A stretch of DNA of 64,000 bases, taken from contig CM065295.1 in the NCBI GenBank assembly GCA_032871835.1, positions 82,205,819-82,269,818 of the forward strand, written 5' to 3'. The position numbers and the translations under genes are program-made. Below, piece by piece: positions 24,139-36,564 of this stretch (positions are counted from its first letter, which is position 1; each line of letters begins with the position of its first letter). This stretch comes from Dipteronia dyeriana. Its lineage: Eukaryota > Streptophyta > Magnoliopsida > Sapindales > Sapindaceae. Below the pieces are notes generated by a model. It ran no database searches. It saw only the letters and a program-made list of their open reading frames with translations, and was not told the origin of the DNA.

Positions 24139-27127
24139 CTGGGGTATGTATTCACCACCACCTCCAGAAGCCCCACACTTCTCCACATCGTATTGTTTGT
24201 GCATCACCCCAGCTCCTTTACGCGACATAGTTGGTTCTAATCCATCTCACTGCAATGTCATGTGCCATTGATCTTGCTTCTTGTGATCCTGATCTTACTA
24301 AACCTTCTACTATCATGTGTTGAAGAGGAGCCCATCCAATCGGCAAATCCCTGGTTGTATTCGAGAAAAACAGTTATGGACAGTTGATATAGTGAACATT
24401 TTAATGTAACTTGAACTTTTACCAACTATTGTTCTCATTAGTTTATCATAGAAGTTGCAATTCCAGCCGCGCAAACCAGGCCTGAGCGCACTTTGAAGAC
24501 TTTGCCTGACTTTCTCCACCAAATAAGTATCTGTGTGCATACATTTAAAAGCAAATTTCAGCATTTCCCTTGAAAAAAAACACAAATTCTTATAGGAATT
24601 AAGAGTCACAAATGACAAACCTGAGTTGAACAAATCAATCCATAGAGTAGCATAGTTTGAAGCGTAGACGTTATGATTCTAATTTCAGGCTTGCCATGTG
24701 TGAGATTCCTGGAAAGTATCGAATCGAAAGATTCAGGGAAAAAAAATTGCACATGAAGTTGTATTTACAAGGTGACATACTCTTTCCAGTAAACATTCAT
24801 TCACCTCACAAGTAGATCCATTATTGATCCAGGAATCAAGCCATAGCCCTTCTCTTCAATCAAGAATACAGAGTTGATCACTTGATTTCTTGCTTGAGAA
24901 GCTTCCAAGAAACTCTCAGAAGTTGCGTTGTCTCCAACAACTTTTGCCAAGAAGGCAATGTCAAGTTCCACCTAGTGCAACATATACAACATCATTTGAT
25001 AGAACAAGTACAATATTATTCACATATCACAGATTTTGAGTCTAATTAAGAAGGGATTGAATTATATACCCTGACTACGAATACATTCAAATCAATAGGT
25101 AAAATTGATGTTATAAACAGAGCGGTGAAATCCGATATATTCCTAAAACAAAACCACCATCAAACCCTCAAAACTCGATTATTTGCAAAAACACTTTCAA
25201 TCTCAATTTCGATTCATTTTTTGAGAACCCAAGTGTGAAAATTTACCTCATCCATCTTGTACTGAAATCCCAACCAGATTCAGCAGAAGAAGCTAATTCA
25301 CAGTAGAGCTGCTCCTTCTTAGAATCACTAGAGAGTTTGGAAGCATGTGCTTTGTCCTGGTACAGGAAAAAAGTTAAAATTTATCTATCAAAAAGACAAT
25401 ATATAAATGTGGTGTAGGAAAACATACAATGGTTGAAGCTTCAGGCCTGGGTTTGTTCCACATTGCATAATACCGACTTAATATGTGATTGTTAGCTTCA
25501 CCATCTGCAATGTAATTAAGCTTTCAAGCAAACAAAGGTTGATTGATTCCATTCTAAACAAAAAAAGAGGCCAATGTACCTGAATTCCAAAATTGGTATT
25601 CTTTAAGTGCAGGAAAAGCATTTTTAATCATCAACCATTGCACCGAGTAGGGGAGGCTGGCTGCAAGTGCATGAAGTACAAGAAAGTTCAACTAACTAAT
25701 TAATTAGATTAACTTAGCATACTTGACTGATCGATACACGAGTTTTTACTTGTGTATAGTTTAATACTTATGATTAACGATTACTAAGAAAGATAATAGA
25801 AACAAAATAAATTCTGACTACACGTCATAAATGATATTGATATATCGAAAATCTCTTTAAAGATTGAACAATAAATAGAGTCTAATCTTCAGTTTATTGT
25901 GTATATGAACAATAAAGGTATTTTGTTAGTGTAAGCTAAAGAAATTGGAGCCTACACTACGAGAAAATAAGTCATTTACCACGGGTTTCATGTTAGTGCA
26001 CTCGAGGCAGAGAGAAAAATCTTGAATCTACAAGTTTTAATCTCTCCTTTTGTTCTTAGTCATCTTCTTTTCCTTCTCTTTAACTTTATACACGTCATAT
26101 GTGAGTACATATTCAAACAAGGAAACCAATGGCAACACTTTTTCATGTGTATAAAGTCACCTTGCATCAAGCTTTTAGTTGGTTGAGAAATATAATTGAA
26201 TTGACAGGTGAAAACTGACAAGCAACTACCACATGGTAGATTATATACGATCAATGAAAAAACAAACAAAACCAAGAATTTGATATGAGAATTGCTACCA
26301 GAAAATGGAAGAAGAAGACCAGCATTAATCACCTCCTGTTGGTATAATATGCCCTAGCACCATTAAAAACGTAAGTAAATAAGCATATGTCTCTACAAGT
26401 GAAATGAGATGGGTCACAATTGATTTTGCTGTCTCATGCATTTTAATAGCTAGTAATCCGCTGCACAAACATTCACTACACTAGACCAAAATCAAACCCG
26501 TTAAAAGTTATGCTATCGATAACAAATTTCTATAATCACTATCAGCTAAATACAGTTAATCAGTCAGGACCAAAGTTATATAATCTTATGGAACCGAATC
26601 TATAACGTAATGTAACTAAACGTCTAGTTTTATAACGTAACGCGAGATTATGTACTTCCTATTTTGAAAATCTTATTTCAAGACCAACATTACAGGAGAA
26701 TGAACATAGATATAGTCACTCCGAGTTTATTACCAACATAAATGTTATGCAATTACGTGAGTAACAAGTTTATAAATAAATCCATAAAAGTACTAAGATT
26801 TTCTTTAAATAATGTGCCAAAACATTGAAAGAGACAAGACTCAAAGCAAGACAAATAGTAAGTTTTTGTGCGGGATTTCTCGTAACCTACCGGATCAACA
26901 CCGGTTAGCTATTAAATTAACATCGGTAGCTACCGGGGATTACCAGGTACCTATAAGACTAACGGCGTTGTGGGAACAACAGGGATGCCGCCGCTGCATG
27001 GTTGCGGTGGTAGTTGCAAGGCTCTGGTCACAGTCATGGTGGCTGTTGTTGTCGATAATAACAGAACCATTACAGAGGATAAAAATGGGGCTCGATTAAC
27101 GATGAGAAACTGATGAAAGTTGGTCAT
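24139..27127 (-). pseudogene. Trehalase pseudogene, copy 2
   Basis: Remnants of trehalase exons 1-10 lie in the right order and strand. Most of exon 1 is gone; only the N-terminal part near 26965-27127 remains. Exon 2 (26331-26462) carries a small insertion that shifts frame. Exon 3 (about 25590-25665) is internally deleted. Exon 7 (24973 leftward) lost a base in the WNEEKGQW region. Exon 9 (about 24426-24535) gained four bases. Exon 10 (24139-24350) has an indel near the catalytic-Glu exon end. The final exon is not found. The equivalent copy at 33023-36010 shares these lesions. Confidence 0.92.
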
Positions 27128-27681
27128 GATTGTTGGTTGAAGGAGACGTGGTGGGGTTGTGTTTATATGACGATCAGGAAGAAGGAAGAAAAATGCCTAG
27201 TCTTTTGAATATTTTGGCTTATGTTTCTTTTGTAGTAAAACAATTTCACAAAATTGACTTGGATTCTCTTTTTTCTGAGACGGGTTTGAGTTCAATGCTG
27301 ATGATATATATATATAATAATTATATATAATTATCGGGTTCAAACCTCCAATCGTAATTTAGTAATTTACTTAGGGTATATATGACAAATCAATGATAAT
27401 ACGTAAATTACTTTCGGAGGGTAGAACAAAGACAGCAAAATAAGTGGATCCAAAAATTCCATAATAATTGTTTATATTTTAGCACATATAACTTTGATTT
27501 TATTGTAACCAAAACAAACTTGATAATGTCTGTGATTCAAATCATCATATATATATATATATATATATTTATTTATTTAAACACATTCCATACATGGGCA
27601 TGAAATTTGGATGTGCAATTGTACATAATGGCTTGTACAACATTATTAGATAATAAAGCATGTAGATCATTCATTGGAGTG

Positions 27682-30600
27682 TCAAAATTCATCTATTTGA
27701 GTTCCATAGCTCACTGAATCAACCTTCAAGTCTTGAGGCCATCCAAACTCCTCCAAGAATGCCAATACGACCCCGTTCGACCAACCAAAACCAGTCTGCA
27801 TCAAAACATATCACAAAAATGTAGGAAGAAAAAACTCATGAACAAAAGTTTTTTAATGCATTGCAATGTAATTCTACTACCTGGGGTTTGTATAGACCAC
27901 CACCTCCAAAAGCTCCAAAGTTCTCCACATCGTATTTTTCGTGCATCTCACCAGTTTCCTTGTACGCAACATAGTTGGTTCTGATCCATCTCACTGCAAT
28001 GTCCTGTGCCATTGATCTTGCTTCTTGTGATCCTGATCTTACCAAACCTTCTACTATCATGTGTTGAAGAGGAGCCCATCCGTTTGGAAAGTCCCTGGTT
28101 GTATTCAAGAAATACGGCTATGGTCATGGACAGTTGATATAATGGAACATGTTAATATTGTAACTTGAATTTTTACCAACCATTGTTGTCCTGAGTTTAT
28201 CATTGAAGTTGCAATTCCAGCCTTGCAAACCAGGCCCGAGCTTTGAAGACTTTGCTTGACTTTCTCCACCAGAGAGGTATCTGTGTGCATACATTGAAAG
28301 CAGTTTTCACAAATTCTGATAGAAGTCAGTCTATTAGGCTAATGTGAAAGTACAAATTAAGAGTCACAAACCTGAGTTGAACAAATCAATCCATAGAGGA
28401 GAGTAGTTTGAAGCGTAGACGTTATGATTCTGATTCCCAGCTTCCCATGTGTGAGATCCCTAAAAAGTATAGAATCAAAAGATTCAGGAAAAAAAAAAAC
28501 TGCACATGAAGTTGTATTTACAAGGTGGCAGATTATTACCTGTAAACATTCACTCACCTCACAAGTAGTTCCATTATTGATCCAGTAATCAAGCCATTGC
28601 CCCTTCTCTTCATTCCAGAATACAGAGTTGATTGCTTGTTTTCGAGCTCGAGAAGCTTCCAAGAAACACTCTGAAGTTGCATTGTCTCCAACAACTTTTG
28701 CCAAGAAAGCAATGTCAAGTTCCATCTAGATCAACATATACAAGTAAACAACATCAGTTGATACAAGTACTATATTATACACAGATTACAGATTTTGAGC
28801 CAAATTAAGAAGGGACTGAATTGTATACCCCAAGTAAGAATACATTTAAATCAACGGGTAAAATTGATGTTGTACACAAAGTGGTGAAATCCGATATATT
28901 CCTGAAACAAGACCACCATCATCAAGCCCTCAAAACTCGATCAATTCGTAAAAACACTTTAAATCTCAACTTTGAATCCTTTTATGACAGCCCAAATGTG
29001 AAAATTTACCTCATCCATCTTGAACTGAAATCCCAACCAGTTTCAGCAGAAGAAGCTAGTTCGCGGTAGAACTGCTCCTTCTCAGAATCACTAGAGAGCT
29101 TGGAAGCACGTGCTTTGTCCTGGTACAGGAAGAAAAAGTTAAAACTATAGATATTATCAAGAGAAGGAAAATGTGGTGTTAGAAAACATACTTTGACTGA
29201 AGCTTCAGGCCTTGGTTTGTTCCACATTGCATAATACCGATTTAATATGTGATTATTAGCTTCACCATCTTCAATGGTTACTTTATGTATTCCTGAAACA
29301 ACAATTAGGCATATTATAATATAAGCTTTGAATTTCAAGCAAAAAAATGAAAATGTGAAACTCTCCAAAAGTTGATTGATTCCATTCTAAAAAAAAAAAA
29401 TGGCCAAGGTACCTGAATTCCAAAATTGGTATTCTTTAAGAAGTGCAGGAAGAGCATTTTCAACCAATTCCAAGTCACCAGTTCTGTTGTAGATGGCCTT
29501 AACCATTGCACTGAGTAGGGGAGGTTGGCTGCAAGTGCATGAAATACAAGAAAGTTCAACTAAGGAACTAATTAGATAAACTGGGATACACTTGACTGAT
29601 ACGAGATTTTACCAGCGTATAGTTTAATACTTGTGAATGACCGTTCACAAGAGATGATAGAAACGAAATAAATTCTACTACACATCATCAATGATATTGA
29701 TATGTCGCTAAGATCTTTACAGGTTCAACGGGAGCGATGTTGAAAAAACCACCGTTACACTGTAGAAAACGTTTTAAAAGCAAAAGATTTTTATTTCAAT
29801 TTTAGATTAAGTTTTTAAGTCTTTCTTTTGTTTATCACAACAATAAATAGAGTCAAATACTCTAATCTTACACACTTTACGGTATAAATGAACCAAAAAA
29901 AAGTACATTGTTAGTGTATGCAAGACAATGGAGCCTACACTACAAGAAAATAAGATATTCATTAAAGGTCATCTACCACGGCCGGGCTTCATGTTAGTAC
30001 ATACAAATCAAAGAGAAAATCTTTAATCTACAAGCATCTTCTTCCGTTTAAACTCTATACACATGTGAGTACATATTTGAACAAGAATACAAATGGCAAC
30101 ACTTTTTTTCATGTACAAGCAACTACCATGTGCATAAAGTCCTGTTTCAAGCTTTCAAGCTTTTAGTTGGTTGAGAAATTGAATGACAGAAACATGAAAA
30201 CTGACAAGCAACTGGCACATTGTAGCAGATTATATACAATCAACGAAAAACAAACAAAAACAAGAATTTCATATGAGAATTACTACCATAAAATTATGGG
30301 AAGAAGATCAGCATTAATTACCTCCTGTTGGTATAATAGGCCCTAGCACCATTAAGAACATAACCATATGTCTCTACAAGTGAAATGAGATTGGTCACAA
30401 TCGATTTTGCTGTCTCATGCATTTTACTTGCTAGTAATCCCCTACACAAACATTATTCAAATTAGACAAAAAATCAAACCCATTAACAGTTTATCTACCA
30501 ATAACAAATTTCTACAAGCACTGTTAGATACCTTTAATAATCCAAGACCAAAGTTACACAATATTGTAGAATCGAATCCATAAAATTACGTAACTTTGAT

Positions 30601-31565
30601 CTCGAAATCTTATTTCAAGACCAATTTGATCAAAGAAAGATCCTAGAATCTAGATATAGTTATTCCAACTTTACTATCTACTTTTAGCAATATTTTATAT
30701 AAGAGAATAATAAAACATGCAATCTAGTAAGTAACAATTTTATAAATAAATAAATACGTTAGACTACTTAGATTTTCCCTAAATAATTTGCCAAAACATT
30801 GAAAGAGACAAGAGCCGAGCCAAGTCAAATGAAAGCAAAGACAGAAATCTAAACTAAACATAAGGACTAACACCATTAGCTGTTAAATTACCACATGTAG
30901 CTATCACAGATTCCGTACATGAAATTTTCAATCAAATCATACCTAATAACCCAATAAGAATCCCAATAATAGACCTCCCTGAACCGGGATCCTGGAATGA
31001 CAACCGGTTCAGGAAGTGGAAGTAAAGTATGCATGTCCGGCCGGTCGATAACCGAACCGGAAACTTTCCCGCACAAGTTCTTCCACAGCGAATGCACCTC
31101 CAATGCCCAAGCTCTCACTTCAGGATTCACCACCTTAGGCAAAAAACCCTCCGGTTCAGGCACGAAATCCGCCGGTTCAGCAAACACCAGATCATCTCCT
31201 GCACCTCCAAACCACTTCTCTATAAACTCTTGCAAATCCGGAACCGGAACCGACCCGTTTTCGCTTCTGGGTAACTTGTCAAAAGCATCAATCGTTGCTG
31301 AAAGATTATTGAACTTCAACGAAAAGTCAATATAAAGTTTCGGGTCATAGTTATTTTCACCGAAAGTGTCCAGAGCCGTTTCTTGCACGCGTTCAAGGAA
31401 AGTGACTAACGGCGTTGTGGGCACAACTGGGCCGCCGCTGCATGGTTGTTGCAAGGCTCTGGTCACAGACATGGTGGTTGTTGTCGTTGTCGATAATAAC
31501 AGAACCGCTACAGAGAATAAAAAAAGGGCCTGATTAACGACGAGAAACTGATGAAAGTTGGCCAA
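27682..31565 (-). CDS. Trehalase (GH37), copy 3, intact, 11 exons
   Basis: Exons (5'->3'): 31565-30943, 30441-30322, 29528-29413, 29292-29192, 29119-29010, 28901-28829, 28725-28558, 28459-28372, 28280-28181, 28094-27881, 27795-27682. All GT-AG, phases agree; 1827 nt = 608 aa. It has a hydrophobic N-terminal anchor, signature 1 PGSRFREVYYWDSYW (about 191-205), signature 2 QWDFPNGWAPLQHM, and the catalytic motifs TGWDFSSRWM and HEKYDV. A small indel at the stop codon replaces the DCP ending of copy 1 with a longer tail DSVSYGTQIDEF. Differs from the copy at 36565 by one residue that I could find (Tyr244 here, Phe there). Its upstream region has lost 266 bp starting 183 bp before the start codon, so expression may differ. 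Confidence 0.95.
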
Positions 31566-32409
31566 GATTGTTGGTTGAAGAAGGAGACATGGTTGGGTTG
31601 TATTTATGTGATGATCAAGAGGAGGAAGAAAAAGCAGGAAGAAAAATGCCGAATCTTTCGACTAATTAGGCTTTTGTAGTAAAACAAGGTCTGACACGTT
31701 TTTATCAAAATAATAAAATAACCAGCCAAGTTTGTCACGAAATCGCGATTTGAATTACATTGTTATCAATAATCAAAGAAATTAGTTGTAAATCTTTTTT
31801 AAGGCAACACCTTCAAAGATGGCAATTAATGAATTCCATGAACTCATGTGACAATCAATGTGCAGGTATGCTTATAAAAATATAAAGATTCTTCAAACAA
31901 ATCTGTAAATGGGTTGATTTATGGATGTGTAACATGCTTTTATTAATAAAATGAAGACCTACCAATAGTGAGCTGACTAGTTTCTCGATCTCGATTAAGA
32001 ACTGATTATAGCATCCAGCCTATCATGTCTAACTCACGTGAATTGTCAACCAGCTGATTTTTTTTTTAATTGTCCCCATATTTCTCCTATTTTTCCAATA
32101 TCTTTATATTTTATAAAATTGATATAAATAGTCATAATGTTTGAAAAATTCTTAAATTTTATTTATAAGTAGATTTTATTAAACTTATTATCCATACAAA
32201 AAATCAAAACAAAATCCTTAAAAATCGATATAATTTCATCAACCCAACAAAAAAATACAGGGACTACAACCGCACTCTTTGTAATGTATTGTTATTTTTT
32301 ATTTGTAATGAAATGTTTATTTTTTTTAAAATTTAATTTATAATTTTCAGTTAAATAGGGAAATTGAGAAATGAGGGATTGAGGATACGAAAAAACAGGA
32401 AAAATAGGA

Positions 32410-32545
32410 AACTGGGGATGGGGATGGGGGGACCCCCCCAAACATCCCTATCCCCATCTCCATTTTCCCCAAATAGGGAAATGAGGGGGAATGGGGGAAG
32501 GGCCTAAAAAGTGGGGATGGGGATGGAGATGGGGGGACCTATATC
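32410..32545. repeat. GGGGAT-repeat / C tract, unit B
   Basis: Counterpart of 23505-23665 with fewer GGGGAT units and a 7-base C run (32433-32439). The rest of 31801-33022 is intergenic flank without a gene. Confidence 0.9.
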
Positions 32546-33022
32546 CGTCTTCATTCCCCAAACATGCATCCATAAGTGAGAGTAATGTTACTCAAAGACA
32601 ACTGGGACTCAGAGAGGTAATGTTGAATGTCTATTGATTTGTTGCCTTAACTCGCTGGAATGGGCCTGGGCTTGAAATCTATCTCTGTGCCGTAAAATTA
32701 AGATTCTAGTTCCAATTAAAAATTGGGCCCAATTTCTAAAATTCGAAGAGGAAGGCTACTTTTTATATTTCTTTAATTATGATTAATTAATCCAAAAATT
32801 CCATAATGATTGTTTATATATAACACATTTAACTTTGATTTTATTGTCAACTAAAACAGATATTACCACCGTCCAAAATTTGGTTTGGTAGCAAAGAAAA
32901 CTGAGTAAACCTGATAATCACCGAGGTTCAAATCATTATTATATACACGTGTATATATATAACAATAAAGTATATAAAGATTAACAAAAGCTTTTTAATG
33001 TAATGCAATGCAATTCTACTAC

Positions 33023-36010
33023 CTGGGGTATGTATTCACCACCACCTCCAGAAGCCCCACACTTCTCCACATCGTATTGTTTGTGCATCACCCCAGCTCC
33101 TTTACGCGACATAGTTGGTTCTAATCCATCTCACTGCAATGTCATGTGCCATTGATCTTGCTTCTTGTGATCCTGATCTTACTAAACCTTCTACTATCAT
33201 GTGTTGAAGAGGAGCCCATCCAATCGGCAAATCCCTGGTTGTATTCGAGAAAAACAGTTATGGACAGTTGATATAGTGAACATTTTAATGTAACTTGAAC
33301 TTTTACCAACTATTGTTCTCATTAGTTTATCATAGAAGTTGCAATTCCAGCCGCGCAAACCAGGCCTGAGCGCACTTTGAAGACTTTGCCTGACTTTCTC
33401 CACCAAATAAGTATCTGTGTGCATACATTTAAAAGCAAATTTCAGCATTTCCCTTGAAAAAAAACACAAATTCTTATAGGAATTAAGAGTCACAAATGAC
33501 AAACCTGAGTTGAACAAATCAATCCATAGAGTAGCATAGTTTGAAGCGTAGACGTTATGATTCTAATTTCAGGCTTGCCATGTGTGAGATTCCTGGAAAG
33601 TATCGAATCGAAAGATTCAGGGAAAAAAAATTGCACATGAAGTTGTATTTACAAGGTGACATACTCTTTCCAGTAAACATTCATTCACCTCACAAGTAGA
33701 TCCATTATTGATCCAGGAATCAAGCCATAGCCCTTCTCTTCAATCAAGAATACAGAGTTGATCACTTGATTTCTTGCTTGAGAAGCTTCCAAGAAACTCT
33801 CAGAAGTTGCGTTGTCTCCAACAACTTTTGCCAAGAAGGCAATGTCAAGTTCCACCTAGTGCAACATATACAACATCATTTGATAGAACAAGTACAATAT
33901 TATTCACATATCACAGATTTTGAGTCTAATTAAGAAGGGATTGAATTATATACCCTGACTACGAATACATTCAAATCAATAGGTAAAATTGATGTTATAA
34001 ACAGAGCGGTGAAATCCGATATATTCCTAAAACAAAACCACCATCAAACCCTCAAAACTCGATTATTTGCAAAAACACTTTCAATCTCAATTTCGATTCA
34101 TTTTTTGAGAACCCAAGTGTGAAAATTTACCTCATCCATCTTGTACTGAAATCCCAACCAGATTCAGCAGAAGAAGCTAATTCACAGTAGAGCTGCTCCT
34201 TCTTAGAATCACTAGAGAGTTTGGAAGCATGTGCTTTGTCCTGGTACAGGAAAAAAGTTAAAATTTATCTATCAAAAAGACAATATATAAATGTGGTGTA
34301 GGAAAACATACAATGGTTGAAGCTTCAGGCCTGGGTTTGTTCCACATTGCATAATACCGACTTAATATGTGATTGTTAGCTTCACCATCTGCAATGTAAT
34401 TAAGCTTTCAAGCAAACAAAGGTTGATTGATTCCATTCTAAACAAAAAAAGAGGCCAATGTACCTGAATTCCAAAATTGGTATTCTTTAAGTGCAGGAAA
34501 AGCATTTTTAATCATCAACCATTGCACCGAGTAGGGGAGGCTGGCTGCAAGTGCATGAAGTACAAGAAAGTTCAACTAACTAATTAATTAGATTAACTTA
34601 GCATACTTGACTGATCGATACACGAGTTTTTACTTGTGTATAGTTTAATACTTATGATTAACGATTACTAAGAAAGATAATAGAAACAAAATAAATTCTG
34701 ACTACACGTCATAAATGATATTGATATATCGAAAATCTCTTTAAAGATTGAACAATAAATAGAGTCTAATCTTCAGTTTATTGTGTATATGAACAATAAA
34801 GGTATTTTGTTAGTGTAAGCTAAAGAAATTGGAGCCTACACTACGAGAAAATAAGTCATTTACCACGGGTTTCATGTTAGTGCACTCGAGGCAGAGAGAA
34901 AAATCTTGAATCTACAAGTTTTAATCTCTCCTTTTGTTCTTAGTCATCTTCTTTTCCTTCTCTTTAACTTTATACACGTCATATGTGAGTACATATTCAA
35001 ACAAGGAAACCAATGGCAACACTTTTTCATGTGTATAAAGTCACCTTGCATCAAGCTTTTAGTTGGTTGAGAAATATAATTGAATTGACAGGTGAAAACT
35101 GACAAGCAACTACCACATGGTAGATTATATACGATCAATGAAAAAACAAACAAAACCAAGAATTTGATATGAGAATTGCTACCAGAAAATGGAAGAAGAA
35201 GACCAGCATTAATCACCTCCTGTTGGTATAATATGCCCTAGCACCATTAAAAACGTAAGTAAATAAGCATATGTCTCTACAAGTGAAATGAGATGGGTCA
35301 CAATTGATTTTGCTGTCTCATGCATTTTAATAGCTAGTAATCCGCTGCACAAACATTCACTACACTAGACCAAAATCAAACCCGTTAAAAGTTATGCTAT
35401 CGATAACAAATTTCTATAATCACTATCAGCTAAATACAGTTAATCAGTCAGGACCAAAGTTATATAATCTTATGGAACCGAATCTATAACGTAATGTAAC
35501 TAAACGTCTAGTTTTATAACGTAACGCGAGATTATGTACTTCCTATTTTGAAATCTTATTTCAAGACCAACATTACAGGAGAATGAACATAGATATAGTC
35601 ACTCCGAGTTTATTACCAACATAAATGTTATGCAATTACGTGAGTAACAAGTTTATAAATAAATCCATAAAAGTACTAAGATTTTCTTTAAATAATGTGC
35701 CAAAACATTGAAAGAGACAAGACTCAAAGCAAGACAAATAGTAAGTTTTTGTGCGGGATTTCTCGTAACCTACCGGATCAACACCGGTTAGCTATTAAAT
35801 TAACATCGGTAGCTACCGGGGATTACCAGGTACCTATAAGACTAACGGCGTTGTGGGAACAACAGGGATGCCGCCGCTGCATGGTTGCGGTGGTAGTTGC
35901 AAGGCTCTGGTCACAGTCATGGTGGCTGTTGTTGTCGATAATAACAGAACCATTACAGAGGATAAAAATGGGGCTCGATTAACGATGAGAAACTGATGAA
36001 AGTTGGTCAT
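33023..36010 (-). pseudogene. Trehalase pseudogene, copy 4
   Basis: Practically identical to the pseudogene at 24139-27127 and bearing the same lesions: truncated exon 1, insertion in exon 2, deletion in exon 3, indels in exons 7, 9 and 10, and no final exon. The shared lesions show it was already dead before the 8.9-kb duplication. One base fewer than copy 2 near 35550. Confidence 0.92.
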
Positions 36011-36564
36011 GATTGTTGGTTGAAGGAGACGTGGTGGGGTTGTGTTTATATGACGATCAGGAAGAAGGAAGAAAAATGCCTAGTCTTTTGAATATTTTGG
36101 CTTATGTTTCTTTTGTAGTAAAACAATTTCACAAAATTGACTTGGATTCTCTTTTTTCTGAGACGGGTTTGAGTTCAATGCTGATGATATATATATATAA
36201 TAATTATATATAATTATCGGGTTCAAACCTCCAATCGTAATTTAGTAATTTACTTAGGGTATATATGACAAATCAATGATAATACGTAAATTACTTTCGG
36301 AGGGTAGAACAAAGACAGCAAAATAAGTGGATCCAAAAATTCCATAATAATTGTTTATATTTTAGCACATATAACTTTGATTTTATTGTAACCAAAACAA
36401 ACTTGATAATGTCTGTGATTCAAATCATCATATATATATATATATATATATTTATTTATTTAAACACATTCCATACATGGGCATGAAATTTGGATGTGCA
36501 ATTGTACATAATGGCTTGTACAACATTATTAGATAATAAAGCATGTAGATCATTCATTGGAGTG

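Larger units (their letters stand above)
22902..31800. repeat. Tandem segmental duplication, unit A (about 8.9 kb)
   Basis: Head-to-tail with unit B (31801-41049). Corresponding landmarks lie 8883-8884 bp apart over most of the unit and sequence identity looks very high. Contents: G-rich tract, trehalase pseudogene, intact trehalase. The left breakpoint AAGG|CAACACC and the junction TTTTTTAAGG|CAACACC share AAGG. Relative to unit B it lacks 266 bp upstream of the trehalase start and one 98-bp intron repeat copy. Confidence 0.95.

Noticed and set aside
26812..27099. 95-codon plus-strand frame, repeated at 35695
   Set aside because: Shadow frame across the decayed exon 1 of the trehalase pseudogene on the other strand.
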